DNA from: Amycolatopsis keratiniphila subsp. keratiniphila
GTDB taxonomy: Bacteria > Actinomycetota > Actinomycetes > Mycobacteriales > Pseudonocardiaceae
DNA length: 64,000 nt
Assembly (NCBI RefSeq): GCF_001620365.2
Contig: NZ_LQMT02000023.1
Location: forward strand, 182,329 to 246,328
Direction of reading: 5' to 3'
The notes beneath the pieces were generated by a model. That model worked only from the letters and a program-made list of their open reading frames with translations, did no database searches and had not been told where the DNA came from. The position numbers were made by a program, and so were the translations under genes. Position 1 is the first letter of the stretch. Every line of letters begins with the position of its first letter. Shown here in pieces: positions 49,797-58,499 of this stretch.

Positions 49797-50658
49797 ACGT
49801 CGCTATGTGATCTCCTTCGGCTGCCCTGACCGCACCGGCATCATCGCCCGTATCTCGGGTTTCCTCGCCGAGCACGGCGGTTGGATCGTCGAAGCGGCGT
49901 ATCACACGGACCCGGACACCGGCTGGTTCTTCACCCGCCAGGTCGTCCGCGCCGATTCGCTTCCGTTCGACGCCGCCGAGCTGCGCACGCGCTTCGCCGA
50001 GGTCGCGGAGTCGCTTTCGAGCGAGTCGAGCTGGCAGGTCAGCGACACCGGCGAGCGCCGCCGCGCGGTGATCCTCGTCTCCAAGGCCGGGCACTGCCTC
50101 TACGACCTGCTCGGCCGCGTCGCGTCCGGCGAACTGGACGTCGACGTCGCCGCCGTCATCGGCAACCACGCTTCACTGGGTGACATCACCCGCGCCCACG
50201 GCATCCCGTTCCACCACGTGCCGTTCCCCGCCGGCGACCCGGCCGCCAAGGCGCCGGCGTTCGCCGAAGTACGGAAACTCGTCGACGAGCACGACCCGCA
50301 CGCCGTCGTCCTCGCCCGGTTCATGCAGGTCCTGCCGCCGGAGCTGTGCGAGGCGTGGGCCGGGCGGGCGCTCAACATCCACCACAGCTTCCTGCCGTCG
50401 TTCGTCGGCGCGCGGCCGTACCACCAGGCCCACGCGCGCGGGGTGAAGCTCATCGGCGCGACCTGCCACTACGTCACCGCCGATCTCGACGCGGGCCCGA
50501 TCGTCGACCAGGACGTCATCCGCGTCGACCACGGCGACTCGGTCGAGGACATGGTCCGCAAGGGCCGCGACATCGAGAAGGTGACGCTGGCGCGCGGGCT
50601 GCGGTGGCATCTGGAGGGGCGTGTGCTGGTGCACGGGAACCGGACTGTCGTCTTCTAG
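49774..50658 (+). CDS. purU: formyltetrahydrofolate deformylase
   Basis: 294 residues. An N-terminal ACT domain (about 10-90, ISFGCPDRTGIIARISGFLA) is followed by a formyltransferase domain. That domain has VIGNHASLGDITRAHGIPF and the hydrolase signature HHSFLPSFVGARPYHQAHAR. It hydrolyses 10-formyl-THF to formate and THF, balancing one-carbon pools; ACT domains usually sense glycine or methionine. The ATG at 49774 overlaps DedA; GTG 49783 is an alternative. Confidence 0.93.
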   Translation: MVCVSNPERRYVISFGCPDRTGIIARISGFLAEHGGWIVEAAYHTDPDTGWFFTRQVVRADSLPFDAAELRTRFAEVAESLSSESSWQVSDTGERRRAVILVSKAGHCLYDLLGRVASGELDVDVAAVIGNHASLGDITRAHGIPFHHVPFPAGDPAAKAPAFAEVRKLVDEHDPHAVVLARFMQVLPPELCEAWAGRALNIHHSFLPSFVGARPYHQAHARGVKLIGATCHYVTADLDAGPIVDQDVIRVDHGDSVEDMVRKGRDIEKVTLARGLRWHLEGRVLVHGNRTVVF

Positions 50659-50673
50659 TGGTTCACTGTCGCC

Positions 50674-51303
50674 ATGGGGACCTCAGAGATCAAAGTGATC
50701 GAGACGCTCGAAGCGCTGCGTGAGCACCTCGGCCACCCGGCCGAGCGGACCAAGGGGAAGATCATCCCCTTCCTCGATCCGCACGCGCGCACGCTGATCG
50801 AACACTCGCCGTTCTACCTGCTGGCGACGGCGTCGTCCGACGGGACCTGTGACGTCTCGCCGCGCGGCGATCCCGCCGGTTCGGTGAAGGTGCTCGACGA
50901 CAAGACGCTGGTGCTGGCGGACCGGCCGGGCAACAAACTGCTCGACAGCCAGACCAACATCCTCGAAAACCCGCACGCCGGGCTGCTGTTCCTGGTGCCG
51001 GGGATGAACGAGACCCTGCGGATCAACGGCCGCGCGAAACTGGTCGCGGACGCGCCGTTCTTCGACGACCTGGTGGTCAAGGGGAAGCGGCCGGCGCTGG
51101 CGATCCTGGTCGAGGTCGAAGAGCTGTACATGCACTGCGCCAAGGCTTTCCTGCGGTCGTCGCTGTGGAAGCCGGAGACGTGGCCGGAGCGGTCGAGCCT
51201 GCCGACCGCGGGCCAGATCTTCCGTGACCAGATGAAGCTGGACGTGTCGGCGGAGGCGCTCGATGCGGCGCTGACCGAAGGCGCGCTCACGACCCAGTAC
51301 TGA
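50674..51303 (+). CDS. pyridoxamine 5'-phosphate oxidase-fold flavoprotein
   Basis: 209 residues. The split-barrel FMN-binding pattern is clear: FYLLATASSDGTCDVSPRGD and LVLADRPGNKLLDSQTNILE. The layout matches the MSMEG_1061-type FMN-dependent PPOX family, not true PdxH. Substrate unknown; F420- or FMN-dependent reductases exist in the superfamily. It follows purU by 15 bp. A 30-bp perfect hairpin starts 8 bp after its stop. Confidence 0.8.
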   Translation: MGTSEIKVIETLEALREHLGHPAERTKGKIIPFLDPHARTLIEHSPFYLLATASSDGTCDVSPRGDPAGSVKVLDDKTLVLADRPGNKLLDSQTNILENPHAGLLFLVPGMNETLRINGRAKLVADAPFFDDLVVKGKRPALAILVEVEELYMHCAKAFLRSSLWKPETWPERSSLPTAGQIFRDQMKLDVSAEALDAALTEGALTTQY

Positions 51304-51310
51304 GCCCCAC

Positions 51311-51373
51311 CCGATGCTATGAACGGTCCGTTCCTTGCAAATTTTGCAAGGAACGGACCGTTCATAGCATCGG
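51311..51373. terminator. 30-bp perfect hairpin between convergent genes (TGAAnG family)
   Basis: The arms (51311-51340 with 51344-51373) pair without mismatch around a 3-nt loop. The arm contains ATGAACGGTCCGTTCC and an inner TTGCAA. The hairpin occupies almost the whole 71-bp gap between the PPOX and DUF1980 stop codons. The loop is A/T-rich, but no U-tract follows. Confidence 0.82.
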
Positions 51374-51374
51374 C

Positions 51375-52094
51375 TCAGTACTCGTAGGGGTCCTTCGGCG
51401 CCGGCACCTGCCGCACCGACGTGAGCGTCAGATCCGGCATGTAGCTGTTCTCCCGCACCGCGGTCCCCGGCACGACCGTCCCGGTGACCTCCAGCCAGGT
51501 GTCGTTCCCGAAGCCCGACACGCCCTCGCCCACCATCCGCACGGTGATCGGGAACGCGTCGGCCGCGCAGCAGCCGATCACCATCCGCGCCAGCATCGTG
51601 TTGCCCTCGTTGTGCACGACGAAGCCGGACAGCCGCACCGTCCGCCCGTTCAGCGAGCCACTGGAATCCCAGCCCGCGCGGCTGACGAACTCGTTGACCT
51701 CCAGCGGCACCACGTCCCCGGCGGGCAGGGGCGGGAAGGCGGCCGCGTTGCTCGCCGCGGCGCTCTGCGGTGCCCTGGCCTCGGTGCGGGTGACCGAATC
51801 GGCGCCCAGCGCGGGCGGTGCAACCAGGAACACGGCCAGCACCGGCACCATCAGCAGCCACGCCGAGCGGGCGTTGTGCTCGTGGATCTCGCCGGGAACC
51901 GCGGCGGCGGCCCGCGCGGAGAGCAGGTCGCGGACGATCGCGACCGCGCCCAGCGCGACCATCACCGCGCCCCCCGCGATGATCCACGGCTGCTGCGCGG
52001 GTTTGACGTAGCGCAGGTAGTCGCCGTTGACGGTGATCTTGAGCAGCGCGCCGCCGAGCAGGATCAGCAGGATGTTCTGGGTCTCGCGTTTCAC
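51375..52094 (-). CDS. TIGR03943/DUF1980 family protein
   Basis: 239 residues. The N-terminus has transmembrane helices (about 5-22, 38-58 and 72-95). A soluble domain follows with conserved VNEFVSRAGW and GNTMLARMVIGCCAADAFPI, where the paired cysteines could bind metal, and GNDTWLEVTGTVV. It is the usual partner (YcgQ type) of the permease encoded just upstream; start and stop overlap by 4 nt. The pair's substrate is not established. Confidence 0.85.
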   Translation of the reverse strand: MKRETQNILLILLGGALLKITVNGDYLRYVKPAQQPWIIAGGAVMVALGAVAIVRDLLSARAAAAVPGEIHEHNARSAWLLMVPVLAVFLVAPPALGADSVTRTEARAPQSAAASNAAAFPPLPAGDVVPLEVNEFVSRAGWDSSGSLNGRTVRLSGFVVHNEGNTMLARMVIGCCAADAFPITVRMVGEGVSGFGNDTWLEVTGTVVPGTAVRENSYMPDLTLTSVRQVPAPKDPYEY

Positions 52095-53107
52095 GCGCCA
52101 CCTCCGAGGATCAGCACACCCGAAACGACGGCACAGGACAAGGCGACCACGAACGTCACCGGGGCGAACCGGAGTGCGAAGGATTTGCCGAAGGTGCCGG
52201 TCTGCAGGGCGAACAGCTTCACGTCGATCGCGGGCCCGACCACCAGGAACACCAGTTTCGGCAGCAGCGGCATCGCGGTCAGCGACGCGGCGACGAAGGC
52301 GTCGGCCTCACTGCACAGCGCCAGCACGACGGCGAGCACGGCCATCACCAGCACCCCGAGCACGATCTGCTCCCCCAGCACCCCGAACCACTTGGCGGGC
52401 ACCAGCACGTTCATCGCGGCGGCGATCATCGCGCCGAGGACGAGGAAACCGCCGGCCTCGACCAGATCCGCCCGGGCGGTCTCGGCGAAGGTCTTCCAGC
52501 GCGAACCGTGCTGAACTTCGGGAAGCCGCCGCAAAGCCCGCTCCGCGATCCAGTCGAGCTTGCCCCATTTCGCCCACAGCCAGCCCATCACCATCGCGGT
52601 GGCGAGCGAACCGGCGAACCGGGCGAACACCATTTCCGGATTCCCGGGGAACGCCACCGCCGTGGCGACCAGCACCACCGGGTTCACCGCGGGCGCCGCG
52701 AGCAGGAACGTCAGCGCGGCCGCGGGCGCGACACCCTGTCCGATCAGCCGCCGCGCGACCGGCACCGACGCGCATTCACACCCCGGCAGGGCGACCCCGG
52801 CCAGGCCCGCGACCCCGACCGCCGCACCGGCCCGGCGAGGGAGCACCTTCTCCAGCACCCGCGCGGGCACGAACGCCGCGATCGCGCCGCTGATCAGCAC
52901 CCCGAGCACCAGGAACGGCAGCGCCTGCACGCAGACGGCGACGAACACGGTCGAGCCGGTCCGCAGCGCGGGCACGTCGAACACCTGCTGGAGCCAGCTC
53001 TGCCCGAGGATCGCGATCAGCAGGATCGCGCAGAGCACCTCGATCGAGGTGATCTTGAACCGCCGGGCCGGCTTCTTCTCCGGGGCGCTTCTGGAAATGG
53101 TTTCCAT
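52091..53107 (-). CDS. permease (YcgR/UPF0718 family)
   Basis: 338 residues, about eight transmembrane helices. The family block is GVALPGCECASVPVARRLIG, with AAPAVNPVVLVATAVAFPGN repeated in spirit by the second half (EADAFVAASLTAMPLL). Relatives are predicted permeases, some in metal or arsenic contexts; no direct substrate is known. No Zur or ArsR site was recognised upstream. It is co-transcribed with the DUF1980 gene. Confidence 0.85.
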   Translation of the reverse strand: METISRSAPEKKPARRFKITSIEVLCAILLIAILGQSWLQQVFDVPALRTGSTVFVAVCVQALPFLVLGVLISGAIAAFVPARVLEKVLPRRAGAAVGVAGLAGVALPGCECASVPVARRLIGQGVAPAAALTFLLAAPAVNPVVLVATAVAFPGNPEMVFARFAGSLATAMVMGWLWAKWGKLDWIAERALRRLPEVQHGSRWKTFAETARADLVEAGGFLVLGAMIAAAMNVLVPAKWFGVLGEQIVLGVLVMAVLAVVLALCSEADAFVAASLTAMPLLPKLVFLVVGPAIDVKLFALQTGTFGKSFALRFAPVTFVVALSCAVVSGVLILGGGA

Positions 53108-53144
53108 GCGCGCGATGATGCCAGGTGACCCAGCGTTCCGGCGG

Positions 53145-53567
53145 TCACTCCCCGGGTGCGGTGCCCAGCAGGTCCGAACGCAGCTGCGACGCCGTCGAGA
53201 CGACCAGCATGAGCAGCGTTCCGAGCGGCGAGGGGTCCATGCCCTCGGCCGGGAACGCGTACCTCAGCGTGATGTCGATGCCCTTCTCCGAACGCACCAC
53301 CCCGAGCGTCCCGAACAGGCCCTGTCCGGCGCGTTCCGCCGCCGAGGCCGCGATCGCCGGGTCGTCCGGCAGATCCCAGGCGACGACGCAGGTCAGGCTC
53401 AGCACGGTCAGCCCTTCGGCCAGCCGGGTCGCCTGGATGACGCACGGGACGTCCGCGTGCGAGAAGGTCAGCGCGCCGTCGTCGTCGACGTGGACTTCGA
53501 GATAGCGCTCGAGGGCTTCCCGCGCCGACGTCAGCAACGCCGCCGTGTCCGCTGCTTCGGTGGTCAT
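53145..53567 (-). CDS. YbjN-like / type III chaperone-fold protein
   Basis: 140 residues. The pattern (LTSAREALERYLEVHVDDDG, VVAWDLPDDPAIAASAAERA, ITLRYAFPAEGMDPSPLGTL) resembles YbjN and other chaperone-like folds. It is a different protein from the YbjN gene at 42639. ATG 53567 overlaps the uppS stop by 4 nt. Function unknown. Confidence 0.7.
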   Translation of the reverse strand: MTTEAADTAALLTSAREALERYLEVHVDDDGALTFSHADVPCVIQATRLAEGLTVLSLTCVVAWDLPDDPAIAASAAERAGQGLFGTLGVVRSEKGIDITLRYAFPAEGMDPSPLGTLLMLVVSTASQLRSDLLGTAPGE

Positions 53568-54385
53568 GCGGTCCCTTCGGAAGCCTTGTCGACGGCCCCG
53601 CCGAAGCGGCGGTCCCGTTTCGCGAATTCGAGGCACGCCCGCCACAGGTGGGTGCGGTCGAAGTCGGGGAAGAGCGTGTCCTGATAGACCATCTCGGCGT
53701 AGGCCGACTGCCAGAGCAGGAAGTTCGACGTCCGCTGCTCCCCCGACGGCCGCAGGAACAGGTCCACGTCCGGCATTTCGGGCTGGTACAGGTACTTGCC
53801 GATGGTCTTCTCGGTGACCTTGTCCGGGTTCAGCTTCCCGTCGGCGACGTCCTGGGCGATCCGCCGCATGGCGTCACCCAGTTCGGCGCGGCCGCCGTAG
53901 TTGACGCACATGGTCATGTTCAGCGCCGTGTTGTGCTTGGTCTTCTCCTCGGCGACCTGCAGTTCCTTGATGACGCTCGCCCACAGCTTGGGGCGGCGGC
54001 CCGCCCAGCGGATGCGGACGCCGATCGAACCGAGGTAGTCGACCTGTCGGCGGATGGTGTCGCGGTTGAAGCCCATCAGGAAACGGACCTCCTCCGGGCT
54101 CCGCTTCCAGTTCTCGGTGGAGAACGCGTACACCGAAAGCCATTTGACGCCGAGTTCCACGGCGCCGCTGGCGACGTCGATCATCACCGCTTCACCGCGT
54201 TTGTGGCCCTCGATCCGCGGCAGCCCCCGCTGGTTCGCCCAGCGGCCGTTGCCGTCCATCACCAGCGCCACGTGCTTCGGGAGGAGTTCCTTGGGGATCT
54301 CCGGCGGCCGGGCACCGGACGGATGCGGCTCCGGCGCGCGAAGTTCGAATTGTGACGCCTTGTTCTCGCGTCCCCTGCGCAGCAC
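53564..54385 (-). CDS. uppS: cis-isoprenyl diphosphate synthase (undecaprenyl/decaprenyl type)
   Basis: 273 residues. The catalytic aspartate lies in HVALVMDGNGRWANQRGLPR. Further conserved blocks are YAFSTENWKRSPEEV and DLFLRPSGEQRTSNFLLWQS. It builds the polyprenyl carrier for cell-wall synthesis by adding isopentenyl units in Z configuration. The mycobacterial equivalent makes decaprenyl diphosphate; chain length here is unknown. GTG 54385 has AGGAGG at a good distance. It lies 40 bp downstream of recO. Confidence 0.93.
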   Translation of the reverse strand: MLRRGRENKASQFELRAPEPHPSGARPPEIPKELLPKHVALVMDGNGRWANQRGLPRIEGHKRGEAVMIDVASGAVELGVKWLSVYAFSTENWKRSPEEVRFLMGFNRDTIRRQVDYLGSIGVRIRWAGRRPKLWASVIKELQVAEEKTKHNTALNMTMCVNYGGRAELGDAMRRIAQDVADGKLNPDKVTEKTIGKYLYQPEMPDVDLFLRPSGEQRTSNFLLWQSAYAEMVYQDTLFPDFDRTHLWRACLEFAKRDRRFGGAVDKASEGTA

Positions 54386-54425
54386 CTTCGAGCCTCCTGA
54401 TCGAGTGAAATCTGTGCCTGCGACC

Positions 54426-55196
54426 CTACTGCGCCTGCGTGCTGGTCTCCCGCGCACGCCTCTCCACCAGCGGCAGCGACCGCAACTGGCGCTCCAGATG
54501 CCACTGCAGATGCGCCGCGACCAGGCCGGACGCGTCCCGCCTCGGCACCGGCAGCGACGCCTCGGCCACCGGCCACTCGCCGTGCAGGAGCGCCGCGAGC
54601 AGCGTCAGCACCTCCTGGGAGGGGTGGACACAGCCGGGAACCCGGCAATCCGGGCACATCGAGCCCCCGGCGGACACGCTGAACGCCTTGTGCGGCCCGG
54701 GCAGGCCGCAGCGGGCGCATTCGGTGATCGCGGGCGCCCAGCCGGCGTAGGCCATGGCCCGCAGGAAGAAGGCGTCGAGGATGAGGGAACTGTCCCGTTC
54801 GCCGCCCGCGAGCGCGCGAAGCGCTCCGACGACGAGCATGTAGAGCTTGAGCACCGGCTCGCCTTCTTCGGCGGACAACCGGTCCGCGGTCTCGGCGATG
54901 GCGCTCGCGGCGGTGTAGCGCTGGTAGTCCGCCACCAGCGGCAGCGCGAAGGCGTCGACCGTCTCGACCTGGGTGATCACGTCGAGCGAGCGGCCGGTGT
55001 AGAACTGGACGTCGACGTGCCCGAAGGGCTCCAAGCGCGCTCCGAAGCGCGATGACGTCCGACGCACGCCCTTCGCGACCGCACGGACCTTGCCGTGCCG
55101 CCGCGTGAGCAGGGTGACGATCCGATCGGCCTCACCCAGCTTGTGCGTCCGCAACACCACTCCGGTGTCGCGATAGAGGTTCACCACCCCATCCAT
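54426..55196 (-). CDS. recO: DNA repair protein RecO
   Basis: 256 residues. The N-terminal OB fold (NLYRDTGVVLRTHKLGEADR, GKVRAVAKGVRRTSSRFGAR) is followed by a helical part with a zinc finger built from CARCGLPG and CPDCRVPGC. It loads RecA on SSB-coated DNA with RecR. The position upstream of uppS is conserved. The stretch between recO and the dispanin genes holds a terminator hairpin. Confidence 0.94.
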   Translation of the reverse strand: MDGVVNLYRDTGVVLRTHKLGEADRIVTLLTRRHGKVRAVAKGVRRTSSRFGARLEPFGHVDVQFYTGRSLDVITQVETVDAFALPLVADYQRYTAASAIAETADRLSAEEGEPVLKLYMLVVGALRALAGGERDSSLILDAFFLRAMAYAGWAPAITECARCGLPGPHKAFSVSAGGSMCPDCRVPGCVHPSQEVLTLLAALLHGEWPVAEASLPVPRRDASGLVAAHLQWHLERQLRSLPLVERRARETSTQAQ

Positions 55197-55206
55197 CTTG
55201 CCATCT

Positions 55207-55236
55207 CACGTCCTCCGAAGTGCTTCAGAGGACGTG
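55207..55236. repeat. hairpin upstream of recO
   Basis: CACGTCCTC (55207-55215) pairs with GAGGACGTG (55228-55236), a 9-bp stem with a 12-nt loop, about 10-40 bp upstream of the recO start. It may be part of the terminator region of the dispanin cluster or of the recO leader. Confidence 0.5.
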
Positions 55237-55290
55237 CGGTCGCGACGAGCCGGTGCCCACGACCCAGCAGAGGAACGTCCAGGGTTGTCT

Positions 55291-55337
55291 GAAGGCACGA
55301 AGCGAGCGCACCGACGGCGCCCCCGCTTCGTGCCTTC
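55291..55337. terminator. 14-bp hairpin after the dispanin cluster
   Basis: GAAGGCACGAAGCG (55291-55304) pairs with CGCTTCGTGCCTTC (55324-55337); the loop is 19 nt. It lies 14 bp past the last dispanin stop and before recO. Confidence 0.65.
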
Positions 55338-55350
55338 CGCATGTCCCTTG

Positions 55351-55755
55351 TCAGCAGTAGCCGCTGTAACAGCTCACTGTCGATGCCGCGACGATCATGA
55401 CGACGATCATGACGATCGCGAACACGCAGCCGACGCCTCCCAAAATGGTGGATACCAGGCAGAGCGTCTTGGTGGTTCGCGACGCCTGTTCCGCCATCGC
55501 GTAGTTGCCCTGCATCTTGTAGGTGCCGACCTCGTTGGACTTCATGATCGCGAAGATGCCGAGGATGACGCCTCCGAGGAACAGCGAGGCGATGGCCCAA
55601 CCCTTGTAGTCCTTGATGGCGTTCATGTCGCCGCCCGGCATGCCTCCGGGACCGTAGCCCGGCTGGCCGTACGGGGCAGGCATGCCACCGGACGGGGGCC
55701 CGTAGCCCTGCGGCTGCTGGCCGTAGGGCTGTGGCTGGCCGTATGGGTTGGTCAT
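55351..55755 (-). CDS. CD225/dispanin family protein 1
   Basis: 134 residues. A Gly/Pro/Tyr/Gln N-terminus (about 1-45) leads to the CD225 pattern. This consists of a first hydrophobic segment (GWAIASLFLGGVILGIFAIM), the loop KSNEVGTYKMQGNYAMAEQA with the G-N-Y ... A ... AS spacing, and a second transmembrane helix (TLCLVSTILGGVGCVFAIVM). It ends SCYSGYC. Eukaryotic relatives include IFITM proteins; bacterial roles are unknown. It is very similar to the next gene upstream, a recent duplicate. Confidence 0.8.
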   Translation of the reverse strand: MTNPYGQPQPYGQQPQGYGPPSGGMPAPYGQPGYGPGGMPGGDMNAIKDYKGWAIASLFLGGVILGIFAIMKSNEVGTYKMQGNYAMAEQASRTTKTLCLVSTILGGVGCVFAIVMIVVMIVAASTVSCYSGYC

Positions 55756-55789
55756 CTGTTCCTCTTGATTTAGAGCTTGACTCGAGTTC

Positions 55790-56281
55790 TCAGAACGAAG
55801 CCGCGGCGATGATGATGTACAGCAGACCGAACAGGCAACCGACGCCTGCCAGGATGTTGCCCACCATGCACAGGGTCTTGGTCGTCCGCGACGCCTGCTC
55901 GGCCATCGCGTAGTTGCCCTGTGCCTTGTAGGTGCCGACCTCGTTGGACTTCATGATCGCGAAGATGCCGAGGATCCCGCCGAAGAAGATGCTGACGATC
56001 GCCCAGGTCTTGTAGTCGGGGATCGAGTTGATGTCGCCGCCTCCGGGCATGCCACCCGGAGCGGGCTGGCCGTACGGGGAAGGCTGCCCATACGGTGCCG
56101 GCTGACCGTACGGCGCGGGCTGGCCGTAGGGAGCCGGCTGGCCGTACGGCATCGGGTTCGGGCCTGAAGGCTGGCCGTACGGCGCGGGCGTGGCGCCGGA
56201 CGGGGGTCCGTATCCGGGCTGAGGCTGCTGGCCATAGGGCTGCTGGCCGGGGCCGGGCTGCTGGCCGTACGGGTTCGTCAT
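55790..56281 (-). CDS. CD225/dispanin family protein 2
   Basis: 163 residues. It is longer than its neighbour through an extended N-terminal PYGQP repeat (about 1-80). The CD225 core (TWAIVSIFFGGILGIFAIM, KSNEVGTYKAQGNYAMAEQA) is nearly identical to protein 1 over the loop. This points to tandem duplication with a tail change: this copy ends YIIIAAASF without cysteines. GGGGAA lies upstream of ATG 56281; the frame to 56371 is shadow. Confidence 0.8.
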   Translation of the reverse strand: MTNPYGQQPGPGQQPYGQQPQPGYGPPSGATPAPYGQPSGPNPMPYGQPAPYGQPAPYGQPAPYGQPSPYGQPAPGGMPGGGDINSIPDYKTWAIVSIFFGGILGIFAIMKSNEVGTYKAQGNYAMAEQASRTTKTLCMVGNILAGVGCLFGLLYIIIAAASF

Positions 56282-56336
56282 CGGGGTTCCCCACTTTTGT
56301 CGCATTTGCCGGCGGGTGGATCCCGCCGGTTTTTCC

Positions 56337-57527
56337 TTACTGTTGCGGTGTTCCGGGCCCGTTCGGCCCATCCGCTCCGGGCAGCTGCTGCCTCAGCTGG
56401 TCCGGGGTGATCTTCTGCGTCGGCTCGGCTTCGTCGAACCCTGACGGTGCCTGCTGGGGCTGCTGCCCCGGGCGAAGGACCTGCGTCGGCTCGGCCTCGC
56501 TCAGGGCCGGCTCAGGCTGGGACTCCGGTGACGGCGCCGCGGTTCCCTGCGGCGGCTGACCGAACGGCTGGGACGGCTGCTGTCCGAACGGCTGCGGCTG
56601 CTGGGGCTGCTGACCGAACGGGGACTGCTGCTGCGGCTGTTGTTGCGGCTGGCCGAACGGCGCGGGCGGCGCGGGGAACGGCGAAGACGACGGCGGCGCC
56701 GGGAATCCCGGAGTCTGGCCGAACGGTGCCGCCGCGGCTGCTTCGCCCGGCACGACGACGGTGCTGAGGATCTTGTCCGCGAACGTCTGGTTCTTCTCGT
56801 CCCACAGCGGCCAGAGGTAGCCGAGACCGCAGACCCAGCCGTCCAGGTTGTGGCACAGGTCCCGGACGAAGGCCATCAGCGGGCCGATCGGCTGGCCGTC
56901 GCTCTCGCGGACGAGCTTGATCTTCAGGACCTTCTTGCCGAGTGACTGGCCGGTGGTGCCCATCTTGATCCACCGGTTGTAGACGGTCCAGGCGAACCCG
57001 GCGAGATAACCGAGACCGGCGATGAACAGGCCGACCGTGTCAAGCCCCGTCGCCGCGATGATCGCGCCGATGATCGGCAGCACGACGATCGGGCCGAAGT
57101 CGATGAGCGTCGCGCCCGCGCGCACGCCCCAGTGGGCGTAGGTGGTCTGCGGACCGAACTGGGAAGCCTGGCCGAACGGCGAGGCCTGACCCTGCTGACC
57201 GAAGGGAGACTGCGGCTGCGCGCCGAACGGCTGACTCGGCTGCTGGCCGAAAGGTGACTGCGACTGCTGCCCGAACGGCGAAGGCTGCTCGCCTTGCTGT
57301 GGCTGCTGCTGACCGAACGGAGACGACGGCTGCTCGCCCTGCGCGGGCTGCTGGCCGAACGGCGAAGATTGCTCACCCTGCTGAGGTTGCTGTCCGAACG
57401 GCGAAGGCTGCGCTCCCGACGGCGGCTGTCCGTACGGCGACTGCGGCTGCGGTGACTGCTGCTGCCCGTCCCCGGATCCGGGCGGCGGCTGCTGTCCCGG
57501 CGGCTGCTGGCCGTAGGGAGTGGTCAT
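56337..57527 (-). CDS. RDD family protein flanked by Gln/Pro repeats
   Basis: 396 residues. The first 135 residues and the last 130 are low-complexity (SPFGQQPQQGEQ-type repeats). Between them is an RDD domain of three or four helices: YAHWGVRAGATLIDFGPIVV, GTTGQSLGKKVLKIKLVRES and LWDEKNQTFADKILSTVVV. RDD proteins are membrane proteins of mixed or unknown function; some move sodium or protons. GAGGGG lies before ATG 57527. The N-terminal tails resemble those of the neighbouring dispanins. Confidence 0.82.
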   Translation of the reverse strand: MTTPYGQQPPGQQPPPGSGDGQQQSPQPQSPYGQPPSGAQPSPFGQQPQQGEQSSPFGQQPAQGEQPSSPFGQQQPQQGEQPSPFGQQSQSPFGQQPSQPFGAQPQSPFGQQGQASPFGQASQFGPQTTYAHWGVRAGATLIDFGPIVVLPIIGAIIAATGLDTVGLFIAGLGYLAGFAWTVYNRWIKMGTTGQSLGKKVLKIKLVRESDGQPIGPLMAFVRDLCHNLDGWVCGLGYLWPLWDEKNQTFADKILSTVVVPGEAAAAAPFGQTPGFPAPPSSSPFPAPPAPFGQPQQQPQQQSPFGQQPQQPQPFGQQPSQPFGQPPQGTAAPSPESQPEPALSEAEPTQVLRPGQQPQQAPSGFDEAEPTQKITPDQLRQQLPGADGPNGPGTPQQ

Positions 57528-57674
57528 CGAAATCCCCTCGCTGGTTCCTCGCCCCTGGAGCACTGGGCCTCGTGCGGCGGCCCGGGCTGAATGTACGGCA
57601 TGGGTACACACCGAGCAGACCGGTGCGCGGGAGCGTACTCGGTGCCACCGACGATCCGGGCCTCGGCCCGGCAC

Positions 57675-58127
57675 TCACACGTAAAGCGAGGTGAACGGGG
57701 CGAAGGGCAGGTTACGGATGACGAACCAGACGACGAACACGACACCGAACGCGAGCGGCGTCCAGCGCCAGTGCAGCCAGCTGTCCACCGCGCGGCCGCG
57801 GAGCCTGCCGACCGCCCAGGCGACGGTGCTCCAGACGAGCAGCAGAACGACCACAAAGGACACCGCGTTGTAGTGCAGCGCGGCGGGAATGTCCCCGTGC
57901 AGCGCGCTGTAGACCATGCGCATGCCGCCGCAGCCGGGACAGGCGATGCCCAGCAGGGTCTTGGTGGGGCAGACCGGAAGCGGCCCTCCCGGAGTGGTGG
58001 GATCGCCCAGCCAGAGGACGACACAGCCGAGGCCCGCCCCGGCGGCGATGGCCAGGGGCGGTCCCAGCGCGCGGGCCTTGGCTTTGAACCCGCGCGCCGG
58101 GAATCCCGTGTAGACGGACGACGTCAC
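57675..58127 (-). CDS. DUF2752 family membrane protein
   Basis: 150 residues. The DUF2752 signature is CPTKTLLGIACPGCGGMRMV, with SALHGDIPAALHYN after it and about four transmembrane helices. Function is unknown; the cysteines could bind a metal. The GTG start overlaps the stop of the upstream dispanin gene by 4 nt, so it belongs to the dispanin operon. Confidence 0.82.
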   Translation of the reverse strand: MTSSVYTGFPARGFKAKARALGPPLAIAAGAGLGCVVLWLGDPTTPGGPLPVCPTKTLLGIACPGCGGMRMVYSALHGDIPAALHYNAVSFVVVLLLVWSTVAWAVGRLRGRAVDSWLHWRWTPLAFGVVFVVWFVIRNLPFAPFTSLYV

Positions 58128-58474
58128 GGCGTGAAGCTTCCCGCCGACGCGCCGATGATGATCATCACCACGATGAAGATGATGTACAGCAGGAAAAGAC
58201 CGCCGGTGGCGATCGCTCCCCACATGGACCACTTCTTCGCGTCGTCGGCGGCCTTCTGGGCTTCGGCGTGGAAGCCCTGCGACCACAACGTCTGCACCTG
58301 GCTCGACTTCACGATCGCGACGATACCCAGCGGCAAGCAGCACAACACCGTGCAGAGGATGGCCCACACCAGGTTGTTGTCCGGCGGGGGTCCGTAGTTC
58401 GGCATGCCGCCGTAATACGGCTGCTGCGGCGGTGGCCCGCCCGGGGGCGGGTAGTTCGGGTACTGGTCGGTCAT
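58124..58474 (-). CDS. CD225/dispanin family protein 3
   Basis: 116 residues. Pro/Gly/Tyr N-terminus (1-35), then the classical CD225 core: NNLVWAILCTVLCCLPLGIV with the double cysteine used for palmitoylation in animal IFITMs, the loop KSSQVQTLWSQGFHAEAQKA and a second helix. It is closer to protein 4 than to proteins 1 and 2. It overlaps DUF2752 by 4 nt and lies 25 bp after protein 4. Confidence 0.87.
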   Translation of the reverse strand: MTDQYPNYPPPGGPPPQQPYYGGMPNYGPPPDNNLVWAILCTVLCCLPLGIVAIVKSSQVQTLWSQGFHAEAQKAADDAKKWSMWGAIATGGLFLLYIIFIVVMIIIGASAGSFTP

Positions 58475-58499
58475 GAGGTCTCCCCCTCGAGCGCCGGGA

